From: Actinomycetales bacterium | GTDB lineage: Bacteria; Actinomycetota; Actinomycetes; Actinomycetales; BWSM-131 | Length of the DNA stretch: 14,692 nt | Direction of reading: 5' to 3' | Assembly: GCA_030149025.1 (NCBI GenBank) | Contig: JASBSH010000247.1 | Coordinates: 1-14,692, forward strand | Shown here: one piece after another, positions 1 through 6,477 of the stretch | Layout of the letters: each line of letters starts with the position of its first letter | Position numbering within the stretch: the stretch's first letter is position 1 | Notes under the pieces: model-generated | Told to the model about the DNA's origin: nothing | The model's input: the letters and a program-made list of their open reading frames with translations, nothing else | Databases searched by the model: none | Position numbers and translations under genes: made by a program

Positions 1-42
1 GGGCAACTTTCGTGCGGTCGAAAGACGGTGGTGACCTAGCAG

Positions 43-79
43 TTGACGTCCTAGCCTCTGCAAATGGGCAGAGTATACT
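43..79 (+). promoter_or_regulatory. Possible promoter/operator of the ABC transporter operon
   Basis: A TATACT hexamer (74-79) is a good -10 candidate and lies inside a perfect 10-bp palindrome, GAGTATACTC (71-80). A TTGACG hexamer sits at 43-48, but the spacer to TATACT is 25 bp, too long for an ordinary sigma-70-type promoter; no good -35 is seen at 17 bp. CCTAGC also occurs twice (35-40 and 50-55). A start about 7 nt after TATACT would give a leader of roughly 45 nt before the ATPase gene. A repressor on the palindrome could block the promoter, but this is inference. Confidence 0.35.
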
Positions 80-118
80 CAGTGGTCTAACGCTCGGGGA
101 GACGATCCTCCTCAACCC

Positions 119-122
119 GGAG
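119..122 (+). promoter_or_regulatory. Shine-Dalgarno site of the ABC ATPase gene
   Basis: GGAG lies 8 nt before the ATG at 131. This spacing is standard and supports that ATG as the start of the ATPase gene. Confidence 0.6.
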
Positions 123-130
123 CGGTAGAA

Positions 131-781
131 ATGATAGAGGCGATCGTTCTCGAGCAGTTGGCCTTCCGCTATCGTCCGAACGATGCTCCGATCTTCGAGG
201 CACTCCACCACTCTTTTCCGCGTGGCGCTGTGACGGCAATCGTCGGTGCTTCCGGGGCCGGGAAGTCGACCCTGCTCTACGTGCTGGGACTGATGTTGAC
301 CCCGACTCATGGCAGCATCCGCTGGGGTGAGTGGTCCGTGACCGGCCGGTCCGATAGAGAGCGTTCCCGCTTGCGCGCCGCGCACATCGGCTTCGTATTT
401 CAAGACTCCTTGCTCGACCTTGGAAGGTCTGCGCTGGGGAACGTGATGGAGGCGGCTCTGCTCTCCGGACTCGACCGCCGGATAGCGGAGAAGAGAGCCA
501 CTCGACTTCTTCAACGCTTCGATGTGGCTCATCGTGCCAATCACCGTCCCGGGGAGCTGTCGGGTGGGCAGGCACAGAGAATCGCCATGTGCCGGGCACT
601 GGTGAAGGAGCCAGAGATCCTCCTCGCTGATGAGCCGACTGGGAACCTGGACACTGACAGCGGTGACGTGGTGTGGAACGCGTTTCGAGCGGCAGCCGAT
701 CAAGGCCGGTTCGTGATCGTCGCCACCCATGACACGTCCCGACTGCATCTGGCAGACGAAGTGGTGCGGGTGCCGATGTGA
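131..781 (+). CDS. ABC transporter ATP-binding protein (MacB/LolD-like)
   Basis: This 216-residue protein is a single nucleotide-binding domain that would hydrolyse ATP on the cytoplasmic face of a membrane transporter. All core motifs are visible: an A-loop aromatic near Y14, Walker A GASGAGKST at 39-47, Q-loop Q91, signature LSGGQ at 143-147, Walker B ILLADE at 163-168, D-loop GNLD at 171-174 and the switch histidine H200. The size and the DEPTGNLD stretch fit the MacB/LolD/FtsE group, which pairs with FtsX-type permeases, and such a permease follows with a GTGA overlap. The start has a good GGAG site. Of its first 50 codons, 14 end in A or T, against 4 of the first 50 in argB, so composition differs from the downstream genes. 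Substrate is unknown; the group includes exporters of peptides and antibiotics and also FtsE-like cell-division factors. Confidence 0.92.
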   Translation: MIEAIVLEQLAFRYRPNDAPIFEALHHSFPRGAVTAIVGASGAGKSTLLYVLGLMLTPTHGSIRWGEWSVTGRSDRERSRLRAAHIGFVFQDSLLDLGRSALGNVMEAALLSGLDRRIAEKRATRLLQRFDVAHRANHRPGELSGGQAQRIAMCRALVKEPEILLADEPTGNLDTDSGDVVWNAFRAAADQGRFVIVATHDTSRLHLADEVVRVPM

Positions 782-1881
782 ATGGATCAGGCCCGCGCCC
801 TTGGGGCCTCCTGCGGGACGCACTCACGTCGTTGAACGGCCAACGCGTGGCAACAGCGGTCTCCGTGATCGTGGTGGCAGGGATGGCAACAGCGATCCTG
901 GCTACGGCTGGCCTTGCTGTCGCCTCGGAACGCAAGGTGCTTGAGCGATTGAACTCGCCCAACGCACGCCAGATCGTCGTGAGTGACCCCAAGGGAAGCG
1001 CTGGCCTCCGGGCCGAGACGGTCAACTCGGTGGCGGCGCTGCCGGGCGTCGACTGGGCAATAGGTCTGGGTGCCGCTAGGGATGTATCGAATGCAGCGAT
1101 ACCCGGCGGCTCACGGGTTCCCGCGCGATTGTTTATGGGCAACCTCCCTTCGCAAGTGAGGGTGGGGGGAAGGCAACCGCTGCCCGGGGAGGCGCTAGCG
1201 GGTTCCGCTGCTGTGGCTGTCCTGGGGCTCGCTGACGAAGTCGGCGGGGTCAGCGGAGACGGTGTGTCAGCGGCGGTGGTAGGAACCTTCACCGCTCTGC
1301 CGCCGCTGCAAGACTTGGCTGACGGGGTGCTGTTGGTGCAACCGATCAACGATGTCCCGATCCGGACACTCCGATTGGGTGTCTCGGACGTACAACAACT
1401 GCAGTCCATCGCCGAAGCAGTGCTCGCCGTCGCGGTCGTTGGCAAGCCCGAAGATTTGCGGGTAGACAAGAGTGCCGAGATCGCCGAACTTGAGCAGGAT
1501 ATCGGTGGAGAGCTTCGCCAGAGCAGTCGCCGCCTCGTCTGGCTCATCCTTGTGGCGGGAATCGTGATGGTTGCCGTAACGCAGGTCGGCGCCGCCGCTC
1601 AGCGCGTGAGGGACTACGGTCGTCGGAGGGCGTTGGGGTCAACGCGCAGCGCGATCGTCGTGACCGTCATTGCGCAGTCGGCCGTCGGTGGGCTTGCTGG
1701 GGCTATGGTGGGGGCTCTTGCCGGCCTCGTTGTTGACTGGCTCGTCGCGGGTGCGCTTCCCGGCGCACGGTTCGCGGCAGCCGTGGTTCTGCTCTGCATA
1801 CTTGCAGCCGTCGTGGCGGGCGTTCCAGCCGCTCTGCGTTCTGCCTGGAAAGACCCGGTTCGCGTTCTGCGGGTGCCTTGA
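778..1881 (+). CDS. FtsX/MacB-type ABC transporter permease
   Basis: This 367-residue membrane protein is the likely partner of the upstream ATPase. It starts at a GTG whose last two bases belong to the ATPase stop codon (GTGA), indicating translational coupling. One hydrophobic segment lies near the N-terminus (about 24-48), followed by an extracytoplasmic region of about 200 residues, then three C-terminal hydrophobic segments (about 253-274, 302-325 and 331-349). This one-plus-three layout is that of MacB/FtsX-family (type VII) permeases. Typical family features are the basic cytoplasmic stretch around YGRRRALGSTRSAI (280-293) and the C-terminal DPVRVLR (359-365). The extracytoplasmic region is not recognisable by eye as a known domain. 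Of its first 50 codons, 15 end in A or T. Substrate is unknown. Confidence 0.82.
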   Translation: MNGSGPRPWGLLRDALTSLNGQRVATAVSVIVVAGMATAILATAGLAVASERKVLERLNSPNARQIVVSDPKGSAGLRAETVNSVAALPGVDWAIGLGAARDVSNAAIPGGSRVPARLFMGNLPSQVRVGGRQPLPGEALAGSAAVAVLGLADEVGGVSGDGVSAAVVGTFTALPPLQDLADGVLLVQPINDVPIRTLRLGVSDVQQLQSIAEAVLAVAVVGKPEDLRVDKSAEIAELEQDIGGELRQSSRRLVWLILVAGIVMVAVTQVGAAAQRVRDYGRRRALGSTRSAIVVTVIAQSAVGGLAGAMVGALAGLVVDWLVAGALPGARFAAAVVLLCILAAVVAGVPAALRSAWKDPVRVLRVP

Positions 1882-1882
1882 G

Positions 1883-1901
1883 CCGAGTGCAAACCACTCG
1901 G
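1883..1901 (+). terminator. Hairpin after the ABC operon, possible weak terminator
   Basis: CCGAGTG (1883-1889) and CACTCGG (1895-1901) form a perfect 7-bp stem with a 5-nt loop, starting 1 nt after the permease stop. No T-run follows, so it is not a classical intrinsic terminator. Actinobacterial terminators often lack the U tail, so some termination or 3'-end protection is possible. Confidence 0.4.
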
Positions 1902-1912
1902 TCTACCGCACC

Positions 1913-1918
1913 TAGACT
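1913..1918 (+). promoter_or_regulatory. Weak -10-like hexamer upstream of pheS
   Basis: TAGACT matches 4 of 6 positions of TATAAT and lies 53 nt before the pheS ATG. No convincing -35 is present at the proper distance. The 90-nt gap 1882-1971 holds no phenylalanine-rich leader peptide or T-box-like element that I can see. pheS needs a promoter somewhere here unless transcription reads through from the ABC genes. Confidence 0.25.
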
Positions 1919-1971
1919 CGACACGCCCCCCGACCGCCGTCCGACCTGCCGAGAGAGCCGAACCAGACCAC

Positions 1972-3078
1972 ATGTCAGCCCCGAACTCCGACTACGACCC
2001 GGTCGAGGTCAGCGCCCTGCAACCCGAGCAGGTCGACGCCGCCGTCGGCAGAGCGCTGGCGGCGATCGCGGCCGCGCGTTCTCTCGACGAGCTGAAGGCC
2101 GCACGGCTCGACCACGCCGGTGACCGCAGCCCGCTCGCGCTGGCGAACCGGGAGATCGGGGCGCTGCCTCCAGCAGCCAAGGCGGAAGCCGGTAAGCGCG
2201 TCGGCCAGGCGCGGGGCCGGGTCAAGCAGGCGCTCGAGGCCCGCCAGGTGGAGCTGGAGGCGGAGCGGGACGCACGTGTCCTCGTCGAGGAGCGCGTCGA
2301 CGTCACACTCCCCACCGACCGGCGCGCCCGAGGCGCACGCCACCCACTGCAGTCGCTGCAGGAGCGCATCGCGGACCTGTTCGTCGGCATGGGCTGGGAG
2401 GTCGCCGAAGGCCCAGAGGTCGAGGCCGAGTGGTTCAACTTCGACGCCCTGAACTTCGGGCCCGACCACCCCGCCCGCCAGATGCAGGACACGTTCTTCC
2501 TCGACCCCCCCGGCAGCGGGCTGGTGCTGCGCACCCACACCTCGCCCGTGCAGGCGCGGTCGCTGCTCGACCGCGGCGTCCCGCTGTACGTCGTGTGCCC
2601 GGGCAAGGTGTTCCGCACCGACGAGCTCGATGCGACCCATACCCCGGTGTTCCACCAGGTCGAAGGCCTCGCCGTCGACGAGGGCCTGACCATGGCCCAC
2701 CTCAAGGGCACTCTCGACCACTTCGCCGCCGCCATGTTCGGCCCCGGCACGACCACGCGTCTTCGCCCGTCGTTCTTCCCGTTCACCGAGCCCAGCGCGG
2801 AGATGGACCTGCGCTGCTTCGCCTGCGTCGGCCGCACCGGTGACGTCGACCCGGCCTGCCGCACCTGCGGCGGAACCGGCTGGATCGAGTGGGGCGGCTG
2901 CGGCATGGTCAACCCGAACGTCCTGCGGGCCTGCGGTGTCGACCCCGACCGCTACTCCGGCTTCGCCTTCGGGATGGGCATCGAGCGGACCCTGATGTTC
3001 CGCAACGGCGTCGCCGACATGCGCGACATGGTCGAGGGCGACATCCGGTTCAGCACCCAGTTCGCGATGGAGGGCTGA
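1972..3078 (+). CDS. pheS: Phenylalanyl-tRNA synthetase, alpha subunit
   Basis: This is the catalytic subunit of the cytoplasmic alpha2-beta2 enzyme that charges tRNA-Phe with phenylalanine using ATP. The 368 residues comprise an N-terminal helical, coiled-coil-like arm (about 15-115) and a class II catalytic core. Visible landmarks are HPLQSLQERI, NFDALNF, HPARQMQDTF and RTHTSPVQ. Motif 2 is FRTDELDATHTPVFHQVEG (214-232), followed by RPSFFPFTEPSAE, and motif 3 is GFAFGMGIER (330-339). Ala332 in GFAFG should correspond to the E. coli residue that shapes the phenylalanine pocket. Four cysteines (C282, C285, C296, C299) lie just before GGTGWIEWGGCGMV and form a CxxC-x10-CxxC pair, probably a small zinc site as in some actinobacterial PheS. 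The ATG has only a weak upstream GAGAGAG (1951-1957), but the N-terminus has the family's usual length. The stop overlaps the pheT start by 1 nt (TGATG). Confidence 0.97.
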   Translation: MSAPNSDYDPVEVSALQPEQVDAAVGRALAAIAAARSLDELKAARLDHAGDRSPLALANREIGALPPAAKAEAGKRVGQARGRVKQALEARQVELEAERDARVLVEERVDVTLPTDRRARGARHPLQSLQERIADLFVGMGWEVAEGPEVEAEWFNFDALNFGPDHPARQMQDTFFLDPPGSGLVLRTHTSPVQARSLLDRGVPLYVVCPGKVFRTDELDATHTPVFHQVEGLAVDEGLTMAHLKGTLDHFAAAMFGPGTTTRLRPSFFPFTEPSAEMDLRCFACVGRTGDVDPACRTCGGTGWIEWGGCGMVNPNVLRACGVDPDRYSGFAFGMGIERTLMFRNGVADMRDMVEGDIRFSTQFAMEG

Positions 3079-5618
3079 TGCGCGTCCCCCTGCCCTGGTT
3101 GGGCGAGTACGTCGACCTGCTCGAGGGCGCCACGGCCGAGCAGGTCGCCGCCGACCTGGTGCGCGTCGGGCTGGAGGAGGAGGGCCTGCTCGGATCGGAC
3201 GTCACCGGCCCGCTGGTGGTCGGCCGCGTCCTGGCGTTCGACGACGAGCCGCAGAAGAACGGCAAGACCATCCGTTGGTGCCAGGTCGACGTCGGCCGGC
3301 GCGCCGACGGCGCAGTTGACCCGCAGGGGATCGTCTGCGGTGCCCGCAACTTCGCCGTCGACGACCTCGTGGTCGTCGCCCTGCCCGGCTCCGTGCTGCC
3401 CGGTGGCTTCGCCATCTCCGCGCGCAAGACCTACGGGCACGTCTCCGACGGCATGATCTGCTCCGCCAAGGAGCTCGGTCTCGGCGACGACCACACCGGC
3501 ATCATCGTGCTCAGCGAGTGGGGGCTCGAGGCTGCGACCGGCGCTGACGCCAAGGAGCTTCTCGGTCTCGGCGGGCAGGACGCCGCCGGCGTCGAGCTGA
3601 ACATCACCCCGGACCGCGGGTACTGCTTCAGCGTCCGGGGCATCGCCCGGGAGTACGCCCACGCGACCCGCCGGCCGGTGGCGGAGGTCTTCCACGACCC
3701 CGCCGCGATCCCGACCCCGGAGGCCACCGACGACGGATACCCCGTCGTGCTCGCCGACGAGGCACCCATCAACGGTGTCGCCGGCTGCGAGCGCTTCGTC
3801 GCGCGCATCGTCCGCGGCGTGGACGGCAAGGCGCAGTCGCCGTTCTGGATGCGGCGCCGGCTGCAGCAGGCCGGGATGCGCTCGATCTCCCTGGTCGTCG
3901 ACGTCACGAACTACGTCATGCTGGGGCTCGGTCAGCCGCTGCACGCCTACGACCTGGGAACCCTGGACGGCGCCATCACGGTCCGGCGCGCACGTCCGGG
4001 CGAGCGGCTGGTCACCCTGGACGGCGTCGAGCGGAAGCTCGACCCGGAGGACCTGCTGATCACGGACGGCGCGAACGGCGACCGCGCCATCGGCATGGCG
4101 GGCGTCATGGGCGGTGGGGAGACCGAGGTCAGCGACGCGACCACGGACGTCCTGATCGAGGCGGCCTGGTTCGACCCGGTCACGGTGGCCCGCACGGCGC
4201 GCAGACACAAGCTTCCCAGCGAGGCGAGCAGGCGCTTCGAGCGCGGCGTCGACCCGCAGCTGCAGGCAGCCGCGGCGGAGCTCGCCGTCCGGCTCCTCGT
4301 CGAGCACGGCGGCGGGACCGCGGGCCCCGAGGTGACCGACGTCGGCGACGTCCCCGAGCCCCAGACGATCGCCATGCCCCGCGACCTGCCCTCGCGTCTG
4401 GTCGGCGTCGAGTACTCCGACGACCGCGTCGAGGAGATCCTGCACGAGATCGGCTGCGACGTCACCGTGTCCGACGACCGGCTCCTCGTGACGCCGCCGT
4501 CCTGGCGACCGGACCTCGGCGTGGGCGCCGACCTCGTCGAGGAGGTCGCGCGCATCGACGGCTACGACCGCATCCCCTCGGTCCTCCCCGTGGCCCCGCC
4601 CGGGGCCGGCCTGACCCACGGGCAGCGGGCGCGTCGCCGGGTCAGCGACGTGCTCGCGGACAACGGCCTCGTCGAGGTCCTGAGCTACCCCTTCGTCTCA
4701 CCCGGGCGGTTCGACGAGCTCCAGCTGCCCGCCGACGACCCGCGCCGGCACGCCGTCCGGCTGGCCAACCCGCTGTCGGACGAGCAGCCGCTCATGCGCA
4801 CGGCCGTGCTCGAGACCCTCGTCGACGTCGCGCGCCGCAACCTGGGCCGCGGCTTCGCCGACCTGGCCCTGTTCGAGGTCGGCCTGGTGACGCTGCCGGA
4901 GCCGGACGCGCCAGCCGCCCCCATCCTCGGCGTGGACGCCCGGCCCGAGGACGACGAGCTCAAGCGACTTCTCGAGGCCGTTCCGCCGCAGCCGGTTCAC
5001 GTCGCGGGTCTCTTCGCGGGACGCCGTGTGCCGGCCGGCTGGTGGGGGAGCGGCCGAGCGGCCGACCACACCGACGCCATCGACGCCGCCAAGCAGGTCG
5101 CCGAGGCGCTCGGCGTCTCGCTCACCGTCACCGCCGACGACCAGGCGCCCTGGCACCCGGGCCGCTGCGCACGCCTGGCCCTGCCCGACGGCACCACGGT
5201 CGGGCACGCCGGTGAGCTGCACCCGGCCGTACTGACCGCCCTCGAGCTGCCGCCTCGCGCGGTGGCCTTCGAGGTGGACCTCGACCTGCTCATCGCAGCC
5301 AGCGGCTCGCCGGTCCGTGCCGAACCGGTCGTGACCTACCCCGTCGCGAAGGAGGACGTCGCTCTCGTCGTGGACGCCGACGTGCCGGCCGCCGACGTGG
5401 AGCAGGCGCTTCGGGACGGCGCGGGCGAGCTTCTCGAGGCCATCCGCCTGTTCGACGTGTACACCGGCGAGCAGATCGGGGAGGGCCGCAAGTCCCTGGC
5501 GTTCGCGCTGCGGATGCGTGCCCCCGACCGCACGCTGACGGCCGCTGACGCCAACGCCGTCCGGGATGCCGCCGTGGCAGAGGCGGCCCGCCGCACCGGC
5601 GCCGAGCTGAGGGCATGA
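3078..5618 (+). CDS. pheT: Phenylalanyl-tRNA synthetase, beta subunit
   Basis: This 846-residue subunit binds tRNA and edits mischarged Tyr-tRNA-Phe in complex with PheS. Domains in order are the N-terminal MRVPLPWLGEYVD segment, an OB-fold tRNA-binding domain (about 44-160, GPLVVGRVLAF to SDGMICSAKELGLG), the B3/B4 editing domain (about 220-400, with VDVTNYVMLGLGQPLHAYD), a B5 domain (about 430-505, ending VEEVARIDGYDRIP), a catalytic-like core without a working active site, and a C-terminal ferredoxin-fold anticodon-binding domain (about 745-845, from VVTYPVAKEDVALVVD). Its length is that of actinobacterial PheT. The ATG overlaps the pheS stop (TGATG) and GGAGGG lies 3 nt before it (3069-3074), so translation is coupled and subunits are made in step. 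The frame stays open upstream to 2889, but that extension is inside pheS and lacks PheT homology. Confidence 0.97.
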   Translation: MRVPLPWLGEYVDLLEGATAEQVAADLVRVGLEEEGLLGSDVTGPLVVGRVLAFDDEPQKNGKTIRWCQVDVGRRADGAVDPQGIVCGARNFAVDDLVVVALPGSVLPGGFAISARKTYGHVSDGMICSAKELGLGDDHTGIIVLSEWGLEAATGADAKELLGLGGQDAAGVELNITPDRGYCFSVRGIAREYAHATRRPVAEVFHDPAAIPTPEATDDGYPVVLADEAPINGVAGCERFVARIVRGVDGKAQSPFWMRRRLQQAGMRSISLVVDVTNYVMLGLGQPLHAYDLGTLDGAITVRRARPGERLVTLDGVERKLDPEDLLITDGANGDRAIGMAGVMGGGETEVSDATTDVLIEAAWFDPVTVARTARRHKLPSEASRRFERGVDPQLQAAAAELAVRLLVEHGGGTAGPEVTDVGDVPEPQTIAMPRDLPSRLVGVEYSDDRVEEILHEIGCDVTVSDDRLLVTPPSWRPDLGVGADLVEEVARIDGYDRIPSVLPVAPPGAGLTHGQRARRRVSDVLADNGLVEVLSYPFVSPGRFDELQLPADDPRRHAVRLANPLSDEQPLMRTAVLETLVDVARRNLGRGFADLALFEVGLVTLPEPDAPAAPILGVDARPEDDELKRLLEAVPPQPVHVAGLFAGRRVPAGWWGSGRAADHTDAIDAAKQVAEALGVSLTVTADDQAPWHPGRCARLALPDGTTVGHAGELHPAVLTALELPPRAVAFEVDLDLLIAASGSPVRAEPVVTYPVAKEDVALVVDADVPAADVEQALRDGAGELLEAIRLFDVYTGEQIGEGRKSLAFALRMRAPDRTLTAADANAVRDAAVAEAARRTGAELRA

Positions 5619-6430
5619 CGTCACCCGCCCCGGCGCGAACGGCGCTGGTCACCGGTGCCACCCGAGGCATCGGCCGTCACCTCGCGCTCGGTCTGGCCGG
5701 TGCGGGTCTGGACGTCGCCCTGCTCGGTCGCGATGCCGGCGTGCTGGACGAGATGGTCGCCGAGGCGCGGGAGGCCGGCGTTCAGGCGGCCGGGGTGCTC
5801 GCCGACGTGACGGACCTGGCCGGGGTTGAGAGGGCTGTGGCCGAGGCGGAGCTCGCGCTCGGGGGCATCGACCTGCTCGTCAACAACGCCGGCCGCATCG
5901 AGTCGGCCGAGGTGGCGCCGTGGGAGACCGACCCCGATGAGTGGTGGTCGGTTTTCGAGGTGAACGTGCGCGGCCCGTACAACGTGGCGCGCGCCGTCGT
6001 GCCGGGGATGCTTGCTCGCGGCGGCGGCCGCATCGTCGACATCAACTCCGGCTCCGGCCTGCGGGACGGTGACATCTACTCGGCGTACAACGCCAGCAAG
6101 GCGGCGCTCTTCCGGATGGGGGCCGGGTTCCATGAGGCCGGCTTCTCCCGCGGCCTGCGGGTGTTCGAGCTCGCCCCCGGTGTCGTCCGCACAGACATGA
6201 CCGGCTCGATGGGGGTGCACGAGAACCGCACCGAGTGGACCGACCCGTGTGACGTCGTCCAGCTCGTTCTCGCGCTCGCCGGCGGTGAGCTGGACGACTG
6301 GTCCGGCCGGTTCATCCGCACCGGCGTCGACGACGTCGAGCGCCTCCGCGCCCTCGGTGCCCGCGGCCTGGACGGCGACGCGCGCCGGCTCCGCCTGCGC
6401 CCCTGGGGGCCGGGCGACCCCCTCGCCTGA
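5615..6430 (+). CDS. Short-chain dehydrogenase/reductase, classical type
   Basis: This 271-residue protein is a Rossmann-fold NAD(P)-dependent oxidoreductase. Visible motifs are the cofactor loop TGATRGIG (13-20), an arginine after the second beta strand (R39), which favours NADP(H), D64 in LADVTD, NNAG (90-93), the catalytic tetrad N117, S145, Y158 and K162 (YNASK) and the PG turn in LAPGVVRTDM. All catalytic residues are present, so it should be active. The last third (GVHENRTEWTDPCDVV to the tail rich in Arg and Leu) does not match a subfamily I can name, and the substrate is unknown. The start forms an ATGA overlap with the pheT stop, so it should be translated with pheT. It ends 47 nt before argC. 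No arginine-pathway step needs this type of enzyme, so the link to its neighbours is probably positional. Confidence 0.9.
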   Translation: MTSPAPARTALVTGATRGIGRHLALGLAGAGLDVALLGRDAGVLDEMVAEAREAGVQAAGVLADVTDLAGVERAVAEAELALGGIDLLVNNAGRIESAEVAPWETDPDEWWSVFEVNVRGPYNVARAVVPGMLARGGGRIVDINSGSGLRDGDIYSAYNASKAALFRMGAGFHEAGFSRGLRVFELAPGVVRTDMTGSMGVHENRTEWTDPCDVVQLVLALAGGELDDWSGRFIRTGVDDVERLRALGARGLDGDARRLRLRPWGPGDPLA

Positions 6431-6459
6431 CCCCAATCCCCGCGGCATACATGCATGGT

Positions 6460-6477
6460 GCTGTATAGTCATGCATC
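6460..6477 (+). promoter_or_regulatory. Probable ArgR operator (ARG box) of the arg operon
   Basis: The core TGTATAGTCATGCA (6462-6475) fits the ARG-box pattern TGNAT-N4-ATNCA, the degenerate form of the E. coli TGAAT-N4-ATTCA consensus. A second ATGCA half site lies 20 nt upstream (6451-6455), but its partner half (GCGGC) is poor. ArgR hexamers usually bind two adjacent boxes. The good box covers the TATAGT -10 hexamer and the expected transcription start, so bound ArgR would exclude RNA polymerase. ArgR is encoded in the same operon. Confidence 0.6.
6464..6469 (+). promoter_or_regulatory. -10 hexamer of the arg operon promoter, leaderless mRNA likely
   Basis: TATAGT matches 5 of 6 positions of TATAAT and is preceded directly by TG. 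Only 8 nt separate it from the argC GTG at 6478, so transcription should begin at or just before that codon. No Shine-Dalgarno sequence lies before argC, which fits a leaderless message, a common arrangement in actinobacteria. No clear -35 is seen at 16-18 bp. Confidence 0.55.

Noticed and set aside
43..48. TTGACG as a normal -35 paired with TATACT at 74-79
   Set aside because: The 25-bp spacer is well beyond the usable range for a standard promoter, so I list it only as a possible element.
87..1547. Long open frame on the - strand opposite the ABC genes (486 residues)
   Set aside because: It is antisense to two genes with intact family motifs. The translation is rich in Ser, Arg, Pro and Thr with no recognisable domain, typical of a shadow frame in high-GC DNA.
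2889..3077. 63-codon upstream extension of pheT
   Set aside because: It lies inside the PheS C-terminal coding region, is Arg/Pro-rich, and PheT homology begins exactly at the ATG at 3078.
2952..4619. 555-residue open frame on the - strand opposite pheT
   Set aside because: Low-complexity translation rich in Gly, Asp, Val and Arg; no start context or motif. It is a shadow of pheT.
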